Positions 1 through 7,152 of a stretch of DNA of 11,338 nucleotides are shown here, one piece after another. Position 1 is the stretch's first letter. Each line of letters starts with the position of its first letter. The notes under the pieces are model-generated. The model was not told where the DNA came from. It saw nothing but the letters and a program-made list of their open reading frames with translations, and searched no databases. The position numbers and the translations under genes were made by a program. Source of the stretch: Bacteroidales bacterium (GTDB taxonomy: Bacteria > Bacteroidota > Bacteroidia > Bacteroidales > Porphyromonadaceae). The stretch covers positions 1 through 11,338 of the forward strand of contig SFHG01000060.1 in assembly GCA_004555765.1 (NCBI GenBank), written 5' to 3'.

Positions 1-66
1 GAGTGCCATCAAAATGGCACACATCTTCCCCACACATAAACGGGAATTGTGTGTGATTACATTCAT
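1..66 (-). CDS. Possible 5' end of a gene running off the left edge
   Basis: A minus-strand frame opens with ATG at 66 and stays open for 22 codons to the edge of the window. Its last visible residues (MCAILMAL) are hydrophobic, which could be the beginning of a signal peptide, and an internal ATG at 24 is an alternative start. A possible Bacteroidetes -7 box lies about 115 bp upstream. The frame also crosses a perfect hairpin (3-20), which is unusual for coding sequence and argues against it. Twenty-two codons cannot identify a product. This is a weak call, made because orientation and promoter position agree. Confidence 0.22.
   Translation of the reverse strand, partial: MNVITHNSRLCVGKMCAILMAL
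3..20. repeat. Perfect short hairpin at left edge
   Basis: GTGCCAT (3-9) and ATGGCAC (14-20) form a perfect 7-bp stem around a CAAA loop. It has the same style of short stem and tiny loop as the palindromes further right (300-860), but a different sequence. There is no T-tract on either side, so it is not a convincing terminator. Confidence 0.5.
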
Positions 67-179
67 GTTGGTTTGCCAAACAAATTGTGATTAGTAAATA
101 GTCTTTAGCATTTAAATTTTCAAGTAGGATGAAGCCGAGATTAAATAGCTGCTACGTCCAATATTTTTCTAAACGCACA

Positions 180-187
180 CAAAGTTA
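180..187 (-). promoter_or_regulatory. Possible Bacteroidetes -7 promoter box
   Basis: Read on the minus strand this is TAACTTTG, an exact match to the Bacteroidetes primary-sigma -7 consensus TAnnTTTG. It sits in an A/T-rich stretch (about 60-250), as promoters in this phylum often do. I see no good TTG/TTTG -33 box at the expected distance, so it is tentative. It would transcribe leftward out of the window. Confidence 0.33.
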
Positions 188-386
188 CAAAATTGTTTCC
201 ACTTAATACCACTTTTTAAAGAAACACTGAAAGAAGTTACCTCAAAAGCCGTCAACAATTATTAGTCAGCGTCGGGCAGGAGATTATCGCCGTCCTATAA
301 AAACGCCTCCCCGGGTATGTCTCCCGGAGTATGAAACCGGGGCTGACGCATCAGAAACAGTGTAGACGAAAAACACCCGGGGAGAC

Positions 387-431
387 GCCCCATAGGGGCA
401 AAAGACCGCGTCAGCGGTCGAATCTTGGTAG
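387..431 (+). repeat. Direct repeat, copy 1 (two-hairpin unit)
   Basis: A 45-bp unit holding two hairpins in series: GCCCC-ATA-GGGGC, an AAAA linker, then GACCGC-GTCA-GCGGTC, ending in AATCTTGGTAG. The near-identical second copy starts 101 bp downstream. The two differ by one inserted base in the first loop and one substitution after the second stem. Confidence 0.85.
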
Positions 432-487
432 ATCGTGGCAAAGAGACCGTAGGTCTCGCAGCCCCGGGGAAAAGGGTCAAGACGAAC

Positions 488-533
488 GCCCCGATAGGGG
501 CAAAAGACCGCGTCAGCGGTCAAATCTTGGTAG
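488..533 (+). repeat. Direct repeat, copy 2 (two-hairpin unit)
   Basis: The 46-bp second copy of the 387-431 unit has the loop GATA instead of ATA and an A instead of a G after the second stem. The flanking sequences of the two copies differ apart from CCCGGGG-like blocks. A degenerate third trace (GGCAAAAGACCGC, 798-810) keeps only the linker and half a stem. Confidence 0.85.
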
Positions 534-950
534 CCCGGGGTTAAGACCCCGTAGGGGCCTTGGCACCCCGGGAAAACGGGACGATTCATTTCCACACGGC
601 TCCGTAGGTGCCGAATAAAGGTTCAGCCACGCTGTGGCTGTGGGGATTTATTTGAGCCTCCATTACCCCACACATCGACCGCTGACGCGGTCTTCGTGTG
701 AGGCTACCGAGATTCGGCACTCCGTGCCGTCTGCCCCTACGGGGCGCAACACCATACGGATGCCGGACGAACGCCGGACAAATGGCACTCCGTTAGAGGC
801 AAAAGACCGCAACCGGGGCTGATAGGAAATCGACTTTCAAAGGAAGATCCTTTGGTGCGAGTGGCACGAGGTGGCAAATTCACCACCGCAGAGGAATAGG
901 CAATCTTGCACGGACATAGGTTATCGCGAGATACAGACCGGCTAAATGAC

Positions 951-988
951 GAGACCCGTACCGAATTTTTTCCTTCGGTACGGGTCTC
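951..988. other. Perfect 15-bp hairpin downstream of the efflux operon
   Basis: GAGACCCGTACCGAA (951-965) and its exact complement (974-988) enclose an 8-nt loop, TTTTTTCC. This is the strongest stem in the left half of the window. The T-run is inside the loop rather than after the stem, so it is not a textbook intrinsic terminator on either strand. It could be a back-up transcription stop, an RNA-stabilising 3' structure or a palindromic repeat. Confidence 0.7.
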
Positions 989-1046
989 ATCTTAGTCCTC
1001 AACCGATACCCGACCATTCGCCAGACAATGCTTATGCCGAGCGTAC

Positions 1047-1085
1047 AAAAAAGATGCGCCGGAGTACGAACGACTCCGACGCATC
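1047..1085 (-). terminator. Intrinsic terminator of the efflux operon
   Basis: On the minus strand GATGCGTCGGAGT (1085-1073) pairs with ACTCCGGCGCATC (1065-1053) around a 7-nt loop, followed directly by TTTTTT (1052-1047). The only non-Watson-Crick position is U-G on the minus strand but C-A on the plus strand, so the fold favours the minus transcript. It lies 26 bp after the stop codon of the PII-like gene and marks the operon end. Confidence 0.85.
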
Positions 1086-1111
1086 CTATCCAATCGCATA
1101 CTAAATGTAGC

Positions 1112-1462
1112 TTACGCCCCACATAGGGGATCACGCTCCTGTACGGGTATGACAGGCTCCGGGATTACGTGGGAGTCGACGGACCAGAGGTATGCAGCGA
1201 CGAGCTCACTATTGTTGTACGCCTGACGATTCATCTCCCTAATACGCTCTATGAGTGCATCGCCCTTGGCGGCATCTGCCTCCTGTGCCAGCAGGCAAGC
1301 GTTGAAGCCGGGCCATACAGCGGTATCTTTGTGCGGAATATCGAAGTTACTCTCGGCAAGAGCCTTCGGGATGACCTGATAGACACTTATCTCCAGTTCT
1401 CTTAGGAGCGACTCCATCTGCTCCAGCATACTGATATTGCAGGTGATATATATAAATCTCAT
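1112..1462 (-). CDS. PII-like small signalling protein linked to RND efflux
   Basis: A 116-residue cytoplasmic protein with no signal peptide or membrane segment. Its N-terminus (MRFIYITCNISMLEQMESLL), the central TAVWPGFN motif and the later QAYNNSELVAAYLW stretch match small PII-like / P-II-related proteins that I associate with RND efflux operons in Bacteroidetes. I see a beta-alpha-beta pattern twice, as in the ferredoxin-like PII fold, with about 20 residues (33-52) in place of a classical T-loop. No T-loop Tyr51-type modification site is evident. ATG at 1462 lies 3 bp after the pump stop codon, so it is almost certainly co-translated or co-transcribed with the pump. Family knowledge: a PII subgroup has been described next to CusAB-type metal efflux genes. 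A role as cytosolic sensor or modulator of the pump is inference. The tail after about residue 95 (PEPVIPVQERDPLCGA) looks nonconserved. Confidence 0.75.
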   Translation of the reverse strand: MRFIYITCNISMLEQMESLLRELEISVYQVIPKALAESNFDIPHKDTAVWPGFNACLLAQEADAAKGDALIERIREMNRQAYNNSELVAAYLWSVDSHVIPEPVIPVQERDPLCGA

Positions 1463-1465
1463 ATA

Positions 1466-4400
1466 TTAGTCGTTGCTTATCCGTTTTCTCAATCTAAACA
1501 TTCTACGCTCCTTATTGAGCTTGCGCTGATGCACAGCGGCATAAGCGGTGGGAACCAAGATGAGCGTCACAAGCATAGAGATCAGGAGACCTCCGATGAT
1601 GGTGATACCGAGAGGAGCATATAGCTCCTTGCCCATACCCCTACTGAGTGCCATCGGCAGCATCCCGAGTATAGTAGTCATCGAGGTCATCAAGACGGGA
1701 CGTAAGCGTGAGCGACCTGACTCCATCACCGCATCCCGTATCGTATACCCACGATGCACGAGCATATTACTGTAGTCTACCAGGACGATACCATTATTAA
1801 CCACGATACCGACCAGTATGATGAGCCCGATAAAGCTCACGACACTCAGTGTAGTCCCGGTAACCAGAAGAGCCAAGATGACTCCGACCAAGGTAAACGG
1901 TATCGCAAAGAGGATGATAAATGGATCGAGCAGCGACTCAAACTGAGCAGCCATCACCACGAAGACCAGAAGCAGACCGATGACGAAGATAACCGTGAGC
2001 GAAGAGAAGGTATCGCCCTGATCCTCCACCTGACCACCCAGTGAGATGGTCACGCCTTGGGGCTTTTCGGTGTCGGCGATGATTTGCTTCGCCTTCTTGG
2101 CGCCATCACCGAGCGAGATGCCGTTGAGGTTGGCTGTGACTTTGACATACCTCTGCTGAGTGAGTCGCTCAATCTGTACAGGTCCCTCTTTTTCCTGAAT
2201 ATCGGCAACGGCAATCAGGGGCACCTGCTGTCCCAGCAGATTGGTCACCTGCATCTCGCGGAGCTTGCTGATCGAGTTGCGATAGTCCGGCGCATACTGT
2301 ATCCGGATATCGTAGTCGGTGCCATCCTCAGTATAGGATCCGGCCTTAGCACCATAGAGGTTCTCACGCACCTGTATACCGATCACCCCGGGATTGAGTG
2401 CCATCTGAGAGGCTTTGTCCTTGTCCACGAGAATGTGCACCTCTCGATTGCCGCCCGATACGAGCGCCTCAACATTGGTAAACTCCGGGCACGCCTTGGC
2501 CTTACGTTCGATCTCGAAGGCAATCCGGTTCATCCGGTCGATGTCTTTGCCAAAGACGACAAATTCTATCGGAGCCTTATTCCCGGTCAGAGCGGTCGCC
2601 ATGGCACTGCCGCCGGAGACGGTCACCTTCTCTATCTCAGGGATGGCCTCAATCAGCGGCCGTATATCGTCTGCAATCTGCTGACTGCTGCGACTACGCT
2701 CCCCTACCGGTTTGAGGTGGCAGAAGATGGTGCCGATATTCTTACCCTCCTTAAAGCCGACAGCCGTAAGGACACCCTCCTCCGTCTGACCCGTAATACT
2801 GGCTATACCACCCTCGACAATCTCCGGTACATTGTCTTGCAGTAACTGTACGACCTCATTACCGACCTGCTCTGTGAGCGTGTGTGAAGTCCCCTGCTCC
2901 GTCTCAAACTGGATAGTGACAGATCCTGCATCGATGTCGGGGATATAGTCTGTGCCGACCGACTTGCCCAAGAGCAGTACCAAGACAAAGACAGCCAGAG
3001 CCGATATGAGGGTGAAGCCTTTGTGAAAGACCGCCCACCCCAGAAAGTCCCGGTAGACTCGCTCAATGCTTTGGAACATACGTTCGCTCCAATTGTACAG
3101 CTTGCCATGCTTATGCACCTCTCCGCCACGGGGAGCGGGCTTGAGCAAGACGCTTGAGAGCATCGGGGTCAGTGTCAGTGCGGTAAAGAGGGAGGTGATC
3201 ATACAGGTCACTGTCAGGACGGCCAGCTGCTTGAACATCACTCCGACGATACCACCCATAAATACCAATGGAAGGAATACCACAATCGTGGTCAGTGTAG
3301 AGGCGGCAATAGCCAGACCCATCTCTGACGCTCCGAACATGGCGGCCTGCTTCGGCATAGCTCCCCGCTCGACGTGCTGTGTGATGTTTTCGAGAACCAC
3401 GATGGCGTTGTCCACCACCATACCGATAGCGATCACCAGTGCCACGAGCGAGAATATGTTGATCGTGTAGCCGAGCAGGTTCATGACGATAAAGGCCGAG
3501 ATAAGCGACACCGGCATCGTCAGGAACACAATGAGGCTGGACTTCCACTCTCTAAGGAAGAGCAAGACCACCAAGGAAACGAAGATTAGAGCGTACCAAA
3601 TCGACGAACTCAGGTTATTGATCGACGAAGTGACCAGTTCGTCCGAACCTATCACCTCAAAGATCCGCACATCCGACGGCAACTCCTTCTGTACGTCAGC
3701 GATCTCAGCTCGTACCGCATTGACCACATCTACCGTATTTGCTCCGGATTGTTTCTGTACGAGGAGGGCAATACCTTTGCCTATATGGTTGAAAGCAGAG
3801 GCATCGGTCTCCTTGAAGGTATCCTTGACGGTAGCCACATCCTTGACACGTACCACCTTACCATTGACAGCCTTGATGACCGTGTTCTCCAGCTCCTCTA
3901 TGCTCTCGTACTTGCCGGGCATGCGCACGGAAAAGTCGTACGCACTCTCAGTGACAAAGCCCGAGGGTACGTTGATGTTATTCGCCTTGAGCATCATTGA
4001 CAGCTGAGCCACCGACATACCATAGCCCTGCATCCGTGTAGGATCTATCTCGACCCTTATCTCACGCTGAGGCTGCCCCAGATAGATAACGGTACCGACT
4101 CCGTCCACCTTCCTCAGAGCTGAGGCGATCTGATTCTCTACGATATCCTCCAGTCCATCATAGTTCTCGTCCGCATTGACTGCATAGCCGAGGACAGGCA
4201 TCATGGTGGAGTTGATCTTGTAAATGATCGGCGTATAGGCTTGCGAAGGCATACGAGACTTGACCAGCTCAAGGAGATCTCGGGCATTATTTGCCGCTGC
4301 CGTAATATCCGACTCCCACTCGTAGCGGAGCTGTATGAAGGAAACGTTTTCCTTAGAGATAGACTTGATCTCGACCAAGTTCTCTGCAGAGGAGAGTACC

Positions 4401-4606
4401 GCTTCCAGAGGCTTAGAGACCTGCTCCTCCACCTCTGTAGCGGACGCTCCGGGGTAGACCGTGATCACCGTCAGGGAGGGGAACTCCATATTCGGCATCA
4501 AGTCCAGTGGCAGCTTAGTCAGCGAGAAGACACCGATCACCAGTATGGCGACGAAAATCATCGCCGCCGCAATGGGTCGCTTTACGCCAAATTCGGGAAG
4601 TTTCAT
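1466..4606 (-). CDS. RND-family efflux transporter, inner-membrane pump (AcrB/MdtB-like)
   Basis: A 1046-residue proton-driven RND pump, full length for the family. It should form a trimer in the inner membrane and hand substrate to the adaptor and TolC channel encoded just upstream. It shows the typical first membrane helix (residues 10-30, after MKLPEFGVKRP), a periplasmic loop, helices 2-6 (about 335-490), a helix near 530-548, a second loop, and helices 8-12 (about 870-1025). Comparing with AcrB: D407 corresponds to D399, but D408 is N400 (VVDNAIVV). K940 falls at N937 (VVNNGIVLVDY). R971 and T978 correspond to R967 and T974. This altered relay set recurs in many Bacteroidetes and MdtB/SwrC-like pumps, so it is probably active. 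The substrate cannot be read from the sequence; drugs, bile-type compounds or metals are all possible. The start at 4606 is 4 bp after the adaptor stop. Confidence 0.95.
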   Translation of the reverse strand: MKLPEFGVKRPIAAAMIFVAILVIGVFSLTKLPLDLMPNMEFPSLTVITVYPGASATEVEEQVSKPLEAVLSSAENLVEIKSISKENVSFIQLRYEWESDITAAANNARDLLELVKSRMPSQAYTPIIYKINSTMMPVLGYAVNADENYDGLEDIVENQIASALRKVDGVGTVIYLGQPQREIRVEIDPTRMQGYGMSVAQLSMMLKANNINVPSGFVTESAYDFSVRMPGKYESIEELENTVIKAVNGKVVRVKDVATVKDTFKETDASAFNHIGKGIALLVQKQSGANTVDVVNAVRAEIADVQKELPSDVRIFEVIGSDELVTSSINNLSSSIWYALIFVSLVVLLFLREWKSSLIVFLTMPVSLISAFIVMNLLGYTINIFSLVALVIAIGMVVDNAIVVLENITQHVERGAMPKQAAMFGASEMGLAIAASTLTTIVVFLPLVFMGGIVGVMFKQLAVLTVTCMITSLFTALTLTPMLSSVLLKPAPRGGEVHKHGKLYNWSERMFQSIERVYRDFLGWAVFHKGFTLISALAVFVLVLLLGKSVGTDYIPDIDAGSVTIQFETEQGTSHTLTEQVGNEVVQLLQDNVPEIVEGGIASITGQTEEGVLTAVGFKEGKNIGTIFCHLKPVGERSRSSQQIADDIRPLIEAIPEIEKVTVSGGSAMATALTGNKAPIEFVVFGKDIDRMNRIAFEIERKAKACPEFTNVEALVSGGNREVHILVDKDKASQMALNPGVIGIQVRENLYGAKAGSYTEDGTDYDIRIQYAPDYRNSISKLREMQVTNLLGQQVPLIAVADIQEKEGPVQIERLTQQRYVKVTANLNGISLGDGAKKAKQIIADTEKPQGVTISLGGQVEDQGDTFSSLTVIFVIGLLLVFVVMAAQFESLLDPFIILFAIPFTLVGVILALLVTGTTLSVVSFIGLIILVGIVVNNGIVLVDYSNMLVHRGYTIRDAVMESGRSRLRPVLMTSMTTILGMLPMALSRGMGKELYAPLGITIIGGLLISMLVTLILVPTAYAAVHQRKLNKERRMFRLRKRISND

Positions 4607-4610
4607 AGGC

Positions 4611-5690
4611 TTACTTTTTCACCACATTCACCTTAGAGCCGTCACTGAGCTTGTTTTTGCCTTCTATGATGACAGCGTCACCACTCTTGACCTCATCGCT
4701 GTCGATGTAGACCCAGCCGTCATTGATCTCACCACGCTTCACGGGGATACGGCTCACGGTCGTCCCATCTCCATTGAGCTTGAAGACAAACTCCTCAGCC
4801 GTACCCGCCAGACGGTAGATGGCATTGAGCGGCACAAACAGCCCCTCACGCTCCGGTAGGGCAATGGATACATTGCAGTACATACCGGGTTTGAGGCGGT
4901 TGTTGCCGTTCGGGATATTGACCTCTACGGAGGCAGTACGGGTCATCGGGGAGAGGACAGGAGAGATGTAAGAGATCTTACCCTCGGCAGGCTCATCGGG
5001 ATAAGCATCGAAGGTAATCGTGGCAAGCTGCCCCTTCTGTATATAGCTCAGATCCTTCTCATTGACCTCTATGGTTACTTTGAGCGGATTGATCTGGCGC
5101 AGCTCGACAATCCCGCTCTCCAGCTTAAGGTCACTGCTGAGACTGGGGGTAAAAGCATAGGTCTCACCCTCACTGATCATAATCTCAGTGATGACTCCGC
5201 CAAAGGGAGCCGTAATCGATGTATTCTTTTTGAGCATAGCGACCTTAGCGACAGAAGCATCATACTTAGCCTTGACATGGTCGTAGTCCATCTGGCTAAT
5301 GCTCTCCTTTGCTCTTAGGCGTGTGACACGATCGAAGTCACGCTTGATCGCTTCGTTCTCGACCTGTGCTTGTATCAGCATCTCATCAGACATCTCCACG
5401 ATGACTGCACCTTTGGGGACGAAGCTTCCCTTGCTGTAGCGTATGCGCTCTACCTTGCCCGGCAGTGCCGTCCCCAGATTGGCACTTTTGGAGGCCTCGG
5501 CAGTACCGGAGAAGCGAATGCCGGGCGTAAAAGTCATCTCTGCTGCCCGGGCGATGGTCACGGGGATCCCCTTGTCCGCTTCGGACTCCCGAGCCTTCCC
5601 TTCCTGTTTGTTGCAGGCCGTCGTGGCGCCCATGGAGAGCAGGAGTAGTATTGTTGGGAGCAAGTAGCTCTTAAGTTCTTTGGTGTGCAT
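4611..5690 (-). CDS. RND efflux periplasmic adaptor (membrane-fusion lipoprotein, HlyD/AcrA family)
   Basis: A 359-residue adaptor that should bridge pump and outer-membrane channel. I place the start at ATG 5690. It follows AGGAAG at good ribosome-binding distance and lies 10 bp after the TolC stop. A longer frame opens at 5753 but overlaps the TolC gene and puts a charged stretch before the signal. From 5690 there is a lysine-containing N-terminus, a hydrophobic core (about 10-22) and a lipobox-like TTAC with Cys26, so it is probably a lipoprotein. Then come the first half of the barrel/lipoyl domain (about 60-103, with VPKGAVIVEM), a helical hairpin (about 104-155), the second lipoyl half (TAPFGGVITEIMISEGE, near 160-176), a beta-barrel (about 205-275) and a membrane-proximal domain to the end. 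This is the standard AcrA-like order. The stop is 4 bp before the pump start. Lipobox position -3 is Thr rather than Leu, so lipidation is likely but not certain. Confidence 0.92.
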   Translation of the reverse strand: MHTKELKSYLLPTILLLLSMGATTACNKQEGKARESEADKGIPVTIARAAEMTFTPGIRFSGTAEASKSANLGTALPGKVERIRYSKGSFVPKGAVIVEMSDEMLIQAQVENEAIKRDFDRVTRLRAKESISQMDYDHVKAKYDASVAKVAMLKKNTSITAPFGGVITEIMISEGETYAFTPSLSSDLKLESGIVELRQINPLKVTIEVNEKDLSYIQKGQLATITFDAYPDEPAEGKISYISPVLSPMTRTASVEVNIPNGNNRLKPGMYCNVSIALPEREGLFVPLNAIYRLAGTAEEFVFKLNGDGTTVSRIPVKRGEINDGWVYIDSDEVKSGDAVIIEGKNKLSDGSKVNVVKK

Positions 5691-5700
5691 ATTGTTCTTC

Positions 5701-7107
5701 CTATTTGTATTCTTCAGTCTGTGCATGCTCGGCCGCATACCGGTAGAGCGCACCTGTGGACTTCTCCAGCTGAGAGAGTGTCACTGCAGCCTCTACTCGG
5801 GCATCGATGTCTTCGGAAGCGGCCTTTTCCCACATAGTCTGCGCTTCAAGGATATCACGGATACTGTTCATCCCCTCCAAGAGATTGTTTTTGGTAATGC
5901 GGAGGTTCTCCTCCGCCTGCTCCTTGGAGAGCTTCGTCAGCTCCATCTTCTTAAGCGCCTCGGCATACTTAAATTTATTTTGCTGTACCTGCAGAGCGAT
6001 CATCTCCTGAGCGTCTTGTAGCTCCAGCTCCGCCTTTGACACCTCTTGGTCTGCTATGTGTACTTGGTGGATTCTATCACCCCAAGTCAAGATGGGAACC
6101 TGCACCCCTATACCTATCATCCAGTCTCCGCCAAGGTTGTTTTGGGTTCCTTTGTAGATATTCGGTTCTACCCAGTTGTATCCTGCGGTAAGGAAGACGT
6201 TGGGCAGGAACTGTGACTTGACCATCTTCCTTGCAGACTCGGTGATGGCGAGCTTATTGCGCAGCATAACGATCTCCGCCCGCTCAGCCTTGTTGCTGTC
6301 CAGGGCCAAGAGCCGACTGCTCAGCTGCTCCTCACTGATGATCTCGGTATCCAGCACGATCTGATCCGCCTCCAGACCAATGATCTGACCAAGCAGCATC
6401 TTAGAGAGTTGCAGGCCGTTCTGAGCCTTCACGAGCGTAAGTTCCGCTTCGTTTTGCTTTACCTGCACCTTTAGGACCTCGTTTTTGGTAGTCATCCCCT
6501 CGGCGTAGACATTCTCCAAGTCCTGCACAAGATGATCCAGGAGCGACTTGTAAGTTTGCGCCAGCTTTACCTTCTCCTGAACAGAGATCACACGCCAGAA
6601 AGCCTCATCGACAGTTGCCAGGACCTCGGCCTCCTTCATTTTAACCTTCTCATATGCCAGGTCAGAAGTATAGCGAGCCATCTTATTTGCCTCGACAATC
6701 TTGCCCCCCATAAAGATCGGCTGACGCAAGACAAAGCCTCCCGTATAAATCTCCTTCGGTGCAACACTGATGAAGTCTAAAGGTATCGATAGTCCGGGAG
6801 GTGTCACGCCCGGTATGTTGAAGTCAATCGCAAATGGACGCAAGGCTCTATCCCCCGGATTGATCCATGCGCCGGCGAAGTCGATACGAGGTAAATACTT
6901 CGTCTTGGCCGATTGTACTAAGTAGTCGGAAGCTACTGCATCTGCCTGAGCCATCTGTATCTGTTTGTTGCGCCCCAGAGCTAAGTCTCTACACTGCTCC
7001 AGCGACATCGGCTCTTGGGCATATATCTCGGGACTCCATCCGAAAGAGAGGACATAAGCCGCACATAGGAGAAGAATGATCTGCCTATTATATTCGCTAT
7101 TTTTCAC
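5701..7107 (-). CDS. TolC-family outer-membrane efflux channel
   Basis: A 468-residue outer-membrane factor expected to form the trimeric exit duct of the tripartite pump. The start is GTG at 7107: a stop codon lies two codons upstream in frame, and only this start includes the signal peptide (hydrophobic 10-24, probable cleavage after Ala30 in IYA-QE). The mature protein begins with MSLEQCRDLALGRNKQIQ, the usual opening of an outer-membrane efflux protein repeat. Two such repeats follow (about 37-240 and 265-455), rich in long amphipathic helices, with the typical LPxIDFAG and LPNVFLTAGYNW strand segments at the start of each. It is the first structural gene after the regulator (45-bp gap) and 10 bp before the adaptor. 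No clear Shine-Dalgarno precedes the GTG, which is common in Bacteroidetes. Confidence 0.93.
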   Translation of the reverse strand: MKNSEYNRQIILLLCAAYVLSFGWSPEIYAQEPMSLEQCRDLALGRNKQIQMAQADAVASDYLVQSAKTKYLPRIDFAGAWINPGDRALRPFAIDFNIPGVTPPGLSIPLDFISVAPKEIYTGGFVLRQPIFMGGKIVEANKMARYTSDLAYEKVKMKEAEVLATVDEAFWRVISVQEKVKLAQTYKSLLDHLVQDLENVYAEGMTTKNEVLKVQVKQNEAELTLVKAQNGLQLSKMLLGQIIGLEADQIVLDTEIISEEQLSSRLLALDSNKAERAEIVMLRNKLAITESARKMVKSQFLPNVFLTAGYNWVEPNIYKGTQNNLGGDWMIGIGVQVPILTWGDRIHQVHIADQEVSKAELELQDAQEMIALQVQQNKFKYAEALKKMELTKLSKEQAEENLRITKNNLLEGMNSIRDILEAQTMWEKAASEDIDARVEAAVTLSQLEKSTGALYRYAAEHAQTEEYK

Positions 7108-7152
7108 GATTTACTAACGTCTATTCGTTACTATATCACTTGATACCCGGGA
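7108..7152 (-). promoter_or_regulatory. Regulator-channel intergenic gap with small repeats
   Basis: This 45-bp gap is the largest inside the operon. On the minus strand it contains TAACG and CGTTA around a 6-nt spacer, and TAGTAA occurs twice with its starts 17 bp apart. LytTR regulators bind pairs of short direct repeats, so this could be an operator for an internal promoter. I see no TAnnTTTG box here, and in so short and A/T-rich a gap the repeats may be chance. Confidence 0.22.

Larger units (their letters stand above)
300..860. repeat. Cluster of short GC-rich palindromes (REP-like), no gene
   Basis: About 560 bp without a credible gene, packed with perfect short hairpins with 3-4 nt loops. 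Examples: GCCCC/GGGGC at 387-399, 488-501 and 733-745; GACCGC/GCGGTC at 404-419, 506-521 and 677-692; GAGACC/GGTCTC at 443-457; CCCC/GGGG at 547-557; CAGCCAC/GTGGCTG at 624-640; CGGCAC/GTGCCG at 715-729; CAAAGGA/TCCTTTG at 838-854. CCCGGGG-type blocks recur between them. The palindromes occur in both orientations: the loop is GTCA at 410 and 512 but its complement TGAC at 683. Reading frames through it are rich in Arg, Pro and Gly, as expected of GC-rich repeats, and resemble no protein I know. It resembles bacterial repetitive extragenic palindrome clusters; the exact family is unknown to me. Confidence 0.7.

Noticed and set aside
387..533. CRISPR array considered for the two 45-bp repeats
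   Set aside because: There are only two copies, the repeats are internally double-hairpinned, the intervening sequence contains further palindromes, and no cas genes are present.
331..618. 95-residue plus-strand and 103-residue minus-strand frames in the palindrome cluster
   Set aside because: Both are Arg/Pro/Gly-rich translations of repeats, with duplicated peptides that mirror the DNA repeat and no recognisable start context.
880..1134. 84-residue minus-strand frame after the PII-like gene
   Set aside because: It overlaps the end of the PII-like gene and reads through both the intrinsic terminator and the 15-bp hairpin.
2057..2845. 262-residue plus-strand frame antisense to the pump gene
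   Set aside because: It is fully contained in the well-supported RND gene and resembles no family; it is a shadow of the codon use of that gene.
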